A DNA stretch of 64,000 nucleotides from the NCBI RefSeq assembly GCF_000388115.1, contig NZ_AQGQ01000002.1:24154-88153 (forward strand). Reading direction: 5' to 3'. The position numbers and the translations under genes are program-made. Below the pieces are notes generated by a model. The model had not been told where the DNA came from. It saw only the letters and a list, made by a program, of their open reading frames with translations, and did no database searches. This DNA is from Aeromonas molluscorum 848 (lineage in GTDB: Bacteria; Pseudomonadota; Gammaproteobacteria; Enterobacterales; Aeromonadaceae). This document shows, one piece after another, positions 38,719 through 48,119 of this stretch. Each line of letters starts with the position of its first letter. Within the stretch, counting starts at the first letter, position 1.

Positions 38719-39441
38719 TTAGCAGCAGGCGAGCTGGAAGGGCACATCGCCTATGGGTTGTTCCTGGGTTGGCAGGAAGCGCAGGGCAAAGCGGTTCTTG
38801 TGGCCACTGAGAGTCGGATAGCAGCCCATGGCATGGGGCAGGCGGATACGGATCAGTTCCGCATTCTCCGCCGTGTCCTGATAGAAGCCGTTGGTGGCGA
38901 CCTGATCGCTGAAGTGGGACGCATCGCGCCACAGTCGCAGCAAGAGGCCGATGGCGCCCATCAGCAACTGGATATCACTGAGCCAAGCCTCCATTTGCGG
39001 GTGTCGCAGGGATGCCGGGGTCGTCAGCCAGTGGTGCAGTTGAGGCACATCAAAGGCGCAGAGTCCGCCGGGAATGGAGAAGCGCTGGCGGATGGAGCTA
39101 AGCAGCTTGTCTTCCTTGAGACGAGCGCCGGGGCGCGGAGCACCCAGCAGCTTGCGGGAAAGCTGGCTGCTCTCCTGTTGCATTGCGCGGATCTGATCGA
39201 GATCGACATCAGGCAGTTCTGCCCAGTGGCCGAGGCGCTGACTCAGGCGCTCAAGATCCTTGATGAGATCCGAGCGCAGATCTCCCCGCTCGAGCAGTTC
39301 CTGCAGATCAAACAGCCCCTTGAAGAAGGCGATATGAGACCAGGGGTGATCACTCCCCAGATTGTTGTGGATCTGGTTGAACAGTGATTCCAGACGAAGA
39401 TAGGTCCGGCTTTTTTCGTTGAGAGGGAAATCGTAAATCAT
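38719..39441 (-). CDS. zapD: Cell division protein ZapD
   Basis: A 240-residue cytoplasmic protein (YacF) beginning [18 protein letters not shown], an alpha-helical domain followed by a beta domain, close to E. coli ZapD (247). It cross-links FtsZ filaments through the FtsZ C-terminal peptide. ATG 39441 was chosen because the open frame upstream is unlike any ZapD and overlaps coaE on a different frame. Confidence 0.95.
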   Translation of the reverse strand: MIYDFPLNEKSRTYLRLESLFNQIHNNLGSDHPWSHIAFFKGLFDLQELLERGDLRSDLIKDLERLSQRLGHWAELPDVDLDQIRAMQQESSQLSRKLLGAPRPGARLKEDKLLSSIRQRFSIPGGLCAFDVPQLHHWLTTPASLRHPQMEAWLSDIQLLMGAIGLLLRLWRDASHFSDQVATNGFYQDTAENAELIRIRLPHAMGCYPTLSGHKNRFALRFLPTQEQPIGDVPFQLACC

Positions 39442-39478
39442 GCCTAATCCTGGCCAGCCATAAACCGGCCTAGTGTAC

Positions 39479-40093
39479 TCACAGTTGCCGGGCTTGTTGA
39501 GTGGCAAATGCCAGATATGTTTGGTGCAGCGCCAAAATTCGCCCACGCAAGAGCTCAGGAGTGCCATCCCGGTTCTCAATGATGTCGTCAGCGGCGGCCA
39601 AGCGAGCCATACGACTCGCTTGAGCGGCGACAATCGCCTTGGCCTGCTCACGACCGACCCCGTCACGTCGACAGGTGCGGGTGATCTGGGTCTCCTCGTC
39701 CACATCGACCACCAGTACCCGGTTAGCCATGGCGGTGAGCCGGTTTTCAACCAGAAGGGGCACGACCAGCAGACAATAAGGGGAGCGTGCCGCGGCACAT
39801 TGACGCTGCATCTCCTGACGGATCAAGGGGTGGAGCAATGCATTGAGCCACCCCTTGGCATCGGGGTCTCTGAACACGTGGTCACGCAGCTTGCGTCTGT
39901 CTAGCTGTCCCTCCTCATCGAGCACGCCAGCGCCAAAGTGTTGACTGATGGCGGTCAGTGCCGGCGAGCCGGGTTCAACCACCTCGCGGGCGATGACATC
40001 GGCATCAACGATGTCGATGCCCAGCTCGCCAAACAGGTTGGCGACTGTGGTCTTGCCACTGCCAATTCCCCCTGTGATTGCGACTATATACAT
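39479..40093 (-). CDS. coaE: Dephospho-CoA kinase CoaE
   Basis: A 204-residue P-loop kinase (MYIVAITGGIGSGKTTVANLF) that phosphorylates dephospho-CoA, the last step of CoA synthesis. It includes the LID and CoA-domain motifs (DADVIAREVVEPG, HPLIRQEM). It lies between tapD and zapD, as is common in gamma-proteobacteria with linked pilD-coaE. ATG 40093 gives the family length. Confidence 0.96.
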   Translation of the reverse strand: MYIVAITGGIGSGKTTVANLFGELGIDIVDADVIAREVVEPGSPALTAISQHFGAGVLDEEGQLDRRKLRDHVFRDPDAKGWLNALLHPLIRQEMQRQCAAARSPYCLLVVPLLVENRLTAMANRVLVVDVDEETQITRTCRRDGVGREQAKAIVAAQASRMARLAAADDIIENRDGTPELLRGRILALHQTYLAFATQQARQL

Positions 40094-40160
40094 GGGTGAG
40101 AGCGTCCTGAAGTGATCGTTTTTCATTCGTCTTGTCTGGTTATTGTGCCCCAAGCCGAGG

Positions 40161-41025
40161 TCAGAGCACCATGTGCAGATACCAGGCGGTGATGCTATCT
40201 CCCCAGAGCAGGGCGACCCAGCCAGCGATGGCAAGATAGGGACCGAAGGGGATAGGGTTTACTGTGTTGTTGGCGGCGCGAGACGATGAGGGCAATGCCG
40301 ATAATGGCGCCTACCAAAGAGGAGAGCAGCAGGATCAGCGGCAGCGCCTGCCAGCCGAGCCAGGCCCCCAGGGCCGCCAGCAACTTGAAGTCGCCATAAC
40401 CCATACCCTCCTTGCCAGTGAGCAGCTTGAAGGCCCAGTAGAGGCTCCAGAGCACCAGATAACCGGCCATGGCACCGATGACAGCATCGTTCAAGGGGAC
40501 TTTCTGCCAGATGAGGTTGACCAGCAGACCAGCCCAGAGCAGCGGCAGCGTGAGGGGATCCGGCAGTAGCATCTTGTCCAAATCGATGAAGGTCAGGACA
40601 ACGAGCACCCAGGTGAGCAGCAGATAAGCCAACAGGGAGGGGTCAGCAGGCAGAAGGCTGGCCACGACGACGGAGAGCAGGGCGGTGAGCAGTTCAACCA
40701 AGGGGTAACGCGCCGAGATGGGCGCTGAGCAGCTGCGGCAGCGCCCCTTGAGCCAGAGCCAGCTCAGCAGCGGGATGTTTTCCAGGGCGCTGATGGCATG
40801 GTTGCAGTGGGGGCACTGGGAGCGCGGCACCATCAGGTTGTAGGCTTCGGTGGGGGGCTGTGCGCTCTCTGGATTAAAGTAGTCCCGATACTCGGCCTGC
40901 CAATCACGCTCAAGCATGATGGGCAGACGGTGGATGACGACATTGAGGAAGCTGCCAATGGTCAGGGAGAAGAGAAATACCAGAGTCAGGTAGAGCCAGG
41001 GCAGGCTGAGCGCCAGTTCAGTCAT
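40161..41025 (-). pseudogene. tapD: TapD prepilin peptidase / N-methyltransferase, frameshifted at 40255-40257
   Basis: TapD (PilD, GspO) cuts type IV prepilin leaders and N-methylates the new terminus; in Aeromonas it also serves the type II secretion pseudopilins. The N-terminal methylase-associated domain has the CPHC and CRSC zinc pairs, and the peptidase aspartates appear in FIDLDKMLLPD and GMGYGDFKLL. After SRRQQHSKP the frame goes wrong at a CCC (plus-strand GGG 40255-40257). With one fewer base it would continue [12 protein letters not shown]... to TGA at 40161, giving 287 residues, close to published TapD. As given, the last TM helix is lost. ATG 41025 starts MTELALSLPWLYL. Confidence 0.85.
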
Positions 41026-41118
41026 GGGTTGCATCGAGTCTTGGATAAGGAAGAGGGCAGTGTAGCATGACCCCACGGCTGAGGAGCCAGGGCCCCTCGC
41101 CGGAGTGGTCGGCTCGCA

Positions 41119-42360
41119 CTAATGGATAATAGAGCCGAGTTTGAAAATGGGCAGATACATGGCGACCACCATGCCGCCAACCAGCACGCCCAGCACCACC
41201 ATGATAAAGGGCTCAAGCAGGCTGGTAAGGCCGTCGACGAGGTCATCGACCTCCTGCTCGAAGATGGTGGCCACCTTGGAGAGCATGTCATCGATGGCAC
41301 CGGACTCTTCTCCTATCATCACCATCTGGATCACCATGTCGGGGAAGAGATCCACGGTGCGCATGGCGACGTTGATCTGCATCCCGGCCACCACCTCGTT
41401 GCGAATGGCCAGGATGGCGGTGCGGTAGACATAGTTTCCCGAGGCTCCCGCCGCCGAAATCAGCGCATCCACCAACGGGATACCGGCGCTGAAGGTGGTG
41501 GAGAGGGTGCGGGCGAAGCGAGCCATGGCTGCCTTGTGCAATATCATGCCGACCACGGGTATGGTAAGGATGAATTTGTCCGTGTTGTCTTTGACCTTCT
41601 GGTATCGGCGCCAGGCCCGTACATAGAGGAAGACGGCCAGGGCTATGCCCCCGAAAATCACATACCACCAATCCTGCATGAAGCGGGAGATACCGATGAC
41701 GAACTGCGTGAAAATGGGCAGTTCGGCGCCGAAGCTCTTGAAGATATCTTCAAACTGGGGGATGACGAACAGCAGCAGAATGGAGGTCACTATGATGGCC
41801 ACCAGGATCACCATGGCGGGGTAGAACATGGCTTTCTTGATTTTTGACTTGAGCGCCTCGGCTTTCTCTCGATAGGTGGCGATGCGATCATAGATGGTCT
41901 CGAGAGCACCTGAATGCTCGCCGGCCTCAATCAGATCACAATAGAGATCGTCAAAATGGCGGGGATGCTGACGCAAGGCTTCCGACATAGGCGTACCGGT
42001 TTCAACATCACTGGCAATCTGCCCCATCAGCTCACGCATACTCGATTTCTCATGGCTGCGGGCGATGATTTGCAGGCTTTGTACCAGGGGAACACCGGCG
42101 CTCAGCATGGTGGCAAGTTGGCGACTCACCACGGCAATGTCCATGGGCTTTATCTTGGCGCCCGCCTTGGAAAAGAGCCCTTGGCTCTTCTTGGTCACCT
42201 TGGTGACATTGACACCCTGCTTGCGCAGCTCGGCCTTGACCGTGTTGATGTGCTCGGCTTGCAGCTCGCCTGTGACACTGTTGCCTTTGCGATTGACGCC
42301 CTTCCAGCGAAAGGTATGAACCTTGGCAGGGGTTGCTCGCTTCTTCGATATGGTCGCCAT
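41119..42360 (-). CDS. tapC: Type IV pilus inner-membrane platform protein TapC (PilC)
   Basis: A 413-residue polytopic protein with two tandem T2SSF/GspF domains (about 75-200 and 278-400) and three TM helices. It couples the assembly ATPase TapB to pilin subunits at the inner membrane. Third gene of tapABCD; 46 bases after tapB. Confidence 0.96.
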   Translation of the reverse strand: MATISKKRATPAKVHTFRWKGVNRKGNSVTGELQAEHINTVKAELRKQGVNVTKVTKKSQGLFSKAGAKIKPMDIAVVSRQLATMLSAGVPLVQSLQIIARSHEKSSMRELMGQIASDVETGTPMSEALRQHPRHFDDLYCDLIEAGEHSGALETIYDRIATYREKAEALKSKIKKAMFYPAMVILVAIIVTSILLLFVIPQFEDIFKSFGAELPIFTQFVIGISRFMQDWWYVIFGGIALAVFLYVRAWRRYQKVKDNTDKFILTIPVVGMILHKAAMARFARTLSTTFSAGIPLVDALISAAGASGNYVYRTAILAIRNEVVAGMQINVAMRTVDLFPDMVIQMVMIGEESGAIDDMLSKVATIFEQEVDDLVDGLTSLLEPFIMVVLGVLVGGMVVAMYLPIFKLGSIIH

Positions 42361-42406
42361 CCTTGCATCCTTGCAATGAGGGCCGCCAAGCAGGCGGCAT
42401 GAAGAG

Positions 42407-44113
42407 TCAGTTGGTGGTGATGCGATTGATCTCGCTAAGACTGGTTACGCCGAGGCGGGCTTTTTCCAGGCCAGACAAGCGCAAGGTGCGCATCCCCTCT
42501 TTCTGGGCGATGGCGGCAATCTGCAGCGAGTTGGCCCCCTGCATGATGAGTTTGGCAATGTTTTCTGACATCAGCAGGATCTCATAGACACCGACTCGGC
42601 CCTTATAACCCCCGGTGCACTCCTTGCAGCCTTTCGGTTTGAACAGCTTGATCCCGGCCGCCAACTGCTGGGTATTGAAGCCCAGCGTGAGCAGCTCGGT
42701 ATCAGGGATGATCTCTGGCTCTTTACAGTGCTCGCAAAGCTTGCGGGCAAGTCGCTGAGCCATGATGAGGGTCACTGAGGAGGCGATATTGAACGCTGGC
42801 ACTCCCATGTTCATCATGCGGGTCAGGGTCTCTGCTGCCGAATTGGTGTGCAGGGTCGAGAGGACCAGGTGGCCGGTCTGTGCAGCCTTGATGGCTATCT
42901 CGGCGGTTTCCAGATCCCGGATCTCCCCCACCATGACTATGTCCGGATCCTGGCGTAGGAAGGAGCGCAGCGCGCTGGCAAAAGTGAGTCCAGCCTTGGG
43001 ATTGACCTGCACCTGATTGACTCCTGGCAGGTTGATCTCCACCGGATCTTCGGCGGTGGAGATATTGACCTCAAGGGTGTTGAGTATGTTGAGCCCGGTG
43101 TAGAGGGAAACTGTCTTGCCTGAGCCGGTTGGGCCTGTGACGAGGATCATGCCCTGTGGTTTGCTCAGTGCGGTCAGGTATTGTTGTTTCTGTGTCTCGT
43201 CGAAGCCAAGTTGTTCTATATTGAGCCGCGCTGCCGAGGAGTCCAGTAGCCGGATGACCACTTTTTCACCCCACATGGTGGGCAGAGTATTGACCCGCAT
43301 GTCCATGGAACGGTTGCGAGACAGCTTGAGCTTGATGCGACCATCCTGGGGCAGGCGCCGTTCGGCAATATCGAGCCTGGCCATGACCTTGAGACGGGCG
43401 GCGAAGCGGTTGGCCAGATTGACCGGTGGGGTGGAGGCTTCGTGCAGTATGCCATCGATACGAAAGCGGATGCGGTACTTGAACTCATAGGGTTCGAAAT
43501 GCAGATCAGATGCCCCTTGCCGGATAGCATCCATCAAGATTTTGTTGATGTATTTGACGATGGGTGCATCGTCATCGGCGGTGTTGACGCTCTCGTCGAG
43601 CCGACTGCTTTCGTCAGCCACTTCGAGTGCCGAGATCTCGGCCTCGTCGATATCGTCCATGCCAAGGGCATCATGCTCGCTCTCGAGCAGCTTGGCGATG
43701 GCCTGGCTCAGTTTGTCCTCTTCGACCAGCAGGGCCTCGGTATGCAGGCCGAAGCTGAAGCCGAAATCTTCCAGCGCCGCCACATTGCTCGGGTCGGACA
43801 TGGCGATATAGAGGGTGTGGCCCTGGGTGTAGATGGGCAGTACATGGTGCTTGTCGATCAACTTCTGATTGAGGTATTTCTGCGGGATCTCGGCCAAATC
43901 GAAGGCGGCAAGATCCAGCAGAGGTACCCCATACTCCAGCTCGCAAAACTCGGCCAGCGTCTTGCTGGCGAGGATGTCGTTTTCGATAAGGTAGGTGACA
44001 AAGGGTTTGCGCTGGGCCCGGGCCTGGCTCAGGTAGTGTTGTGAGTCGGACTCACTGATCAGGGAGGAAGCGGCCAGGCTCAGGGCCAGGCCGCTATGGG
44101 GGCTAGAGGTCAT
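42407..44113 (-). CDS. tapB: Type IV pilus assembly ATPase TapB (PilB)
   Basis: A 568-residue GspE/PilB-type hexameric ATPase. It has an N-terminal MshEN-like domain (about 10-150), Walker [13 protein letters not shown] (about residue 328), Walker B VMVGEIRD, and a tetracysteine zinc site (CEHC about residue 460; CKEC about 496). It powers pilus extension. The start is three bases after tapA's stop. Confidence 0.96.
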   Translation of the reverse strand: MTSSPHSGLALSLAASSLISESDSQHYLSQARAQRKPFVTYLIENDILASKTLAEFCELEYGVPLLDLAAFDLAEIPQKYLNQKLIDKHHVLPIYTQGHTLYIAMSDPSNVAALEDFGFSFGLHTEALLVEEDKLSQAIAKLLESEHDALGMDDIDEAEISALEVADESSRLDESVNTADDDAPIVKYINKILMDAIRQGASDLHFEPYEFKYRIRFRIDGILHEASTPPVNLANRFAARLKVMARLDIAERRLPQDGRIKLKLSRNRSMDMRVNTLPTMWGEKVVIRLLDSSAARLNIEQLGFDETQKQQYLTALSKPQGMILVTGPTGSGKTVSLYTGLNILNTLEVNISTAEDPVEINLPGVNQVQVNPKAGLTFASALRSFLRQDPDIVMVGEIRDLETAEIAIKAAQTGHLVLSTLHTNSAAETLTRMMNMGVPAFNIASSVTLIMAQRLARKLCEHCKEPEIIPDTELLTLGFNTQQLAAGIKLFKPKGCKECTGGYKGRVGVYEILLMSENIAKLIMQGANSLQIAAIAQKEGMRTLRLSGLEKARLGVTSLSEINRITTN

Positions 44114-44116
44114 GGA

Positions 44117-44557
44117 TTAGCAGAGGCCATCAGTCTTGCAAGATCCTGATATGGCCCACAAAACTTGCCTAGAGGTTGTATTTGCGCTGCCAATTAATTC
44201 ATATGTTGTAGATGAGCCAAAGGTCGCAGTCGTTCCCGTGGCGGTAATTGTGACACCAACAGCGCCGCTTGCGGTGGCATCAACTGAAGCAATATTCGTT
44301 GTATCAAAAGCTCCTGAGACGGCAGCCTCACCGGCTGAGGCGCATATGCCCATAAGGGTCGCGTCAACTGTATCGGTGGAACCTTGAACACAGACTTCGA
44401 CTGCAGTCTTGGCTGGTCCAGTGGCTGCAATGACTTCCGAGAATTTAGCGCGCTTGGTATAGGTCTGATACGCCGGCAGGGCGATGGCGGCGAGAATGGC
44501 GACGATGGCCACGACTATCATCAGTTCGATCAGGGTAAAGCCGGTTTGCTTTCTCAT
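44117..44557 (-). CDS. tapA: Type IV pilin TapA
   Basis: A 146-residue type IVa pilin: short leader MRKQTG cut before Phe7 ([22 protein letters not shown]), which gives the N-methyl-Phe start and the Glu5 of the mature protein; then a globular domain with Ser/Thr/Ala-rich segments and a C-terminal disulfide loop (CKTDGLC). The leader and helix are conserved; the globular part is typically strain-variable in Aeromonas. ATG 44557 has AGGA about ten bases upstream. Confidence 0.96.
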   Translation of the reverse strand: MRKQTGFTLIELMIVVAIVAILAAIALPAYQTYTKRAKFSEVIAATGPAKTAVEVCVQGSTDTVDATLMGICASAGEAAVSGAFDTTNIASVDATASGAVGVTITATGTTATFGSSTTYELIGSANTTSRQVLWAISGSCKTDGLC

Positions 44558-44619
44558 CTTCAATATCCTTATTTCACATGGGTCCTGACAACGTTGGCGG
44601 TGAGTTGACCGCCTTTGGC

Positions 44620-44647
44620 ATCTTAACCAAGCTGCTGCGCTTGGCAA
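44620..44647 (-). promoter_or_regulatory. Candidate tapA promoter
   Basis: On the leftward strand TTGCCA (44647-44642), 16 bases, TAAGAT (44625-44620), about 60 bases before the tapA start. The spacer contains a CCAAGC/GCTTGG inverted repeat. No sigma-54 GG-N10-GC element was seen. Confidence 0.4.
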
Positions 44648-44923
44648 CAACACCAGCAAATTTAGCTAACAAGTCTCTGAATAGTGGCGCAAATGGATAT
44701 AAATCAGTGGTTTGTTGGGCTCTTTCGATACCCGGTACTCTTGTCGGTTTTCTCCTGGTCTCTCCTTTTACCATGGGCGGGTCTTGCCTAAAGAAAAGGC
44801 GTCAATGGCGTCTTTTGCAAGTCGATATTAGTCAGGAGGTGATGGCCGCATCGCTATCAGGACAAGGGGGGATCGGCGAGGGGATTGAAACCAAGGGATT
44901 GAGACGTTTGGCGAAGGAAAACT

Positions 44924-44961
44924 CCCTGTCCCCGATGGCATCATTGCGACCGGGGACAGGG
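44924..44961 (-). terminator. Hairpin downstream of nadC
   Basis: CCCTGTCCCCG / CGGGGACAGGG, a perfect 11-bp inverted repeat with a 16-base loop, 26 bases past the nadC stop; TTTT follows shortly on the leftward strand. Likely a terminator. Confidence 0.6.
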
Positions 44962-44987
44962 TGAGTAGGGACAGCGGTTGTGATTGA

Positions 44988-46327
<1,340 letters not shown>

Positions 46328-46438
46328 TATGGGCTCCTCGCCATGCAGGACAAGGGGTTGGGCGGCGAGGGCCTGAAGAGCGATAGCCAGAGCCTAGGGG
46401 CGGTAACGCGCACATCAATACCATGAGCAAGAGAGACG

Positions 46439-47014
46439 ATGACCCAGCCTAACACAGTATTTTCCATTGATTCAGACGGTTGGTGTGAGCAGGCCAGACG
46501 AGTGCCCTCTCCTCATTGCAATGAGCGAGCCACCCCCGAGGATGTCTCCTTGCTGGTGGTACATGGCATCAGCTTGCCACCGGGCCAGTTTGGCGGCCCT
46601 CATATTGACGAGCTGTTCAGCGGTACCCTAAATCCTGACGAGCACCCCTATTTCGCCGAGATCCATCAGTTGCGGGTCTCTGCTCACTGCCTGATCCGCC
46701 GCGACGGTGGGTTGGTGCAATATGTGCCTTTTCTCGCACGGGCCTGGCATGCGGGCATCTCTTGTTGGGAGGGGCGAGAGGCATGCAACGATTACTCCAT
46801 CGGCATCGAACTGGAGGGGACTGACGAGCTGCCTTATACGGCTGCTCAATATGCCGTGCTCGCAAGCCTCACTCGAACCATACAGGCTCGTTTTCCTGCC
46901 ATAGTGGCAGAACGGGTGGTGGGGCACTGTGACATAGCGCCGGGTCGAAAGACGGATCCAGGCAGCAGTTTTGACTGGGCACGATATCGCCAGGAAACGA
47001 ACAAACTTTGGTAG
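46439..47014 (+). CDS. ampD: 1,6-anhydro-N-acetylmuramyl-L-alanine amidase AmpD
   Basis: A 191-residue cytoplasmic zinc amidase (amidase_2) that splits peptide from anhydro-muropeptides during cell-wall recycling. Zinc ligands are in VVHGISLP (His37 or so), GHCDIAPGRKTDPG (His and Asp near 163-173). In Aeromonas, loss of AmpD-type activity can derepress chromosomal beta-lactamases. Here the gene looks intact. It has its own hairpin terminator. Confidence 0.96.
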   Translation: MTQPNTVFSIDSDGWCEQARRVPSPHCNERATPEDVSLLVVHGISLPPGQFGGPHIDELFSGTLNPDEHPYFAEIHQLRVSAHCLIRRDGGLVQYVPFLARAWHAGISCWEGREACNDYSIGIELEGTDELPYTAAQYAVLASLTRTIQARFPAIVAERVVGHCDIAPGRKTDPGSSFDWARYRQETNKLW

Positions 47015-47044
47015 TATTGAAATTAAGTTTGTGTTTTTTAAATC

Positions 47045-47071
47045 AATGGCTTGCCAACATGGCAAGCCATT
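47045..47071 (+). terminator. Terminator of ampD
   Basis: AATGGCTTGCC / GGCAAGCCATT, an 11-bp perfect stem with a 5-base loop, then CTTATT. Confidence 0.75.
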
Positions 47072-47117
47072 CTTATTGGCTGTTACTCAAATGTTGTCTG
47101 TGATCTGGCGCAGAAAT

Positions 47118-47132
47118 ATTGGTCAGACCATT
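47118..47132. promoter_or_regulatory. Upstream PdhR-like box
   Basis: ATTGGTCAGACCATT is one mismatch from the ATTGGTNNNACCAAT core of the PdhR operator. It lies 138 bases upstream of the main box and could support looping or a second promoter. Confidence 0.55.
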
Positions 47133-47211
47133 TTCTATGAGTGAGATCATAGTTCCCGAAGATTACCTATAAGTAGGCAGCTTACTTTGTTGATGCAGAT
47201 CAGATTTTGGG

Positions 47212-47240
47212 TGGACATTTTCCATGCCCTCTGCTAATTT
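47212..47240 (+). promoter_or_regulatory. pdhR-aceEF promoter
   Basis: TGGACA (47212-47217), 17 bases, TAATTT (47235-47240). The -10 is weak. Transcription would start a few bases before the PdhR box, so PdhR binding would block initiation or early elongation, as in E. coli. Confidence 0.55.
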
Positions 47241-47255
47241 TCGCCCCATTCATGA

Positions 47256-47272
47256 AATTGGTAATACCAATT
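47256..47272. promoter_or_regulatory. PdhR operator
   Basis: AATTGGTAATACCAATT is a perfect palindrome matching the E. coli PdhR consensus; pyruvate releases PdhR from it. Confidence 0.9.
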
Positions 47273-47287
47273 TAACAAAGCTGCCTC

Positions 47288-48052
47288 ATGCCCTATCGTA
47301 AAGTTACTCAACCCAAATTGGCTGACGCCATCGTCGCCGAGTTGGAGCACATGATCCTGGAAGGCAGCTTGCAGCCTGGCCAGAAGTTGCCGCCAGAGCG
47401 GGAACTCGCCATCCAGTTTCAGGTGTCGCGCCCCTCCTTGCGAGAGGCCATCCAGCGCCTGGAGGCGCGTGGGTTGCTGTATCGCCGGCAGGGCGGTGGC
47501 ACCTTTGTGCAAAATGGTTTGAGCAAGGGCATCGCCGATCCCCTGTTCGAGCTGCTCAGTACTCACCCTGAAGCCCAGTATGATCTGCTGGAGTTTCGTC
47601 ACGCACTGGAAGGCATCTGTGCCTACTATGCTGCATTGCGGGGTACAGAGGCAGATTTCGAGCGCATCCGCGCCGCCCAGGCCGCCATCGAGGCAGCTGG
47701 CCAGCAGGGATCGCTTGCGAGCGAGTCGACCGCTGTCACCCAGTTCTATCTGGCGGTGGCGGAGGCCTCCCACAACGTGGTGCTGCTGCACCTGTTGCGT
47801 GCCATGGGCCCCATGCTCGAACAGAACATTTTGCGAAATAACGAAATTTTGAATCGCCGTCCGGGAGTGGTCGCCAAGATCCGTCGCCATCGTGCGTCGC
47901 TGATCGAGGCTATCCTGTCGGGGGCTCCGGAGCGGGCCAGGACTGCTTGTCATGAGCACCTGGCCTTTATCGAGGACACCTTGTTGGATATGCAGAGGGA
48001 AGATAGCCGGATCCAGCGATCCATGCGTCGGATCCGTCAGCAGGAAAACTAA
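47288..48052 (+). CDS. pdhR: Pyruvate dehydrogenase complex repressor PdhR
   Basis: A 254-residue GntR/FadR-family regulator: winged helix-turn-helix (about 10-75, with [31 protein letters not shown] split by the family signature) and an FCD all-helical effector domain that binds pyruvate. It represses its own operon and respiratory genes. It sits 67 bases before aceE, and perfect and near-perfect operators lie upstream. Confidence 0.96.
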   Translation: MPYRKVTQPKLADAIVAELEHMILEGSLQPGQKLPPERELAIQFQVSRPSLREAIQRLEARGLLYRRQGGGTFVQNGLSKGIADPLFELLSTHPEAQYDLLEFRHALEGICAYYAALRGTEADFERIRAAQAAIEAAGQQGSLASESTAVTQFYLAVAEASHNVVLLHLLRAMGPMLEQNILRNNEILNRRPGVVAKIRRHRASLIEAILSGAPERARTACHEHLAFIEDTLLDMQREDSRIQRSMRRIRQQEN

Positions 48053-48119
48053 TCCCACAAGGCTTTATTGTCGAATTTTGCGCAACTTACATCCCGTGCA
48101 ATAACAATAGGAACCAGCC

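Larger units (their letters stand above)
44558..44987. other. Non-coding region between nadC and tapA
   Basis: A 430-base stretch, less GC-rich than its neighbours from 44640 to 44820. It holds the candidate tapA promoter and the nadC-side hairpin. A 40-codon frame at 44842-44964 follows an AGGAGGTG, but the spacing (two bases) is too short and the peptide has no recognisable feature, so I do not call it. Confidence 0.5.

Noticed and set aside
44558..44660. Sigma-54 promoter for tapA
   Set aside because: No GG-N10-GC element in the upstream 200 bases; a sigma-70-like pair at 44620-44647 fits better.
44842..44964. Possible 40-codon gene with AGGAGGTG directly before ATG
   Set aside because: The Shine-Dalgarno is only two bases from the ATG and the peptide overlaps the nadC-side hairpin; no family resemblance.
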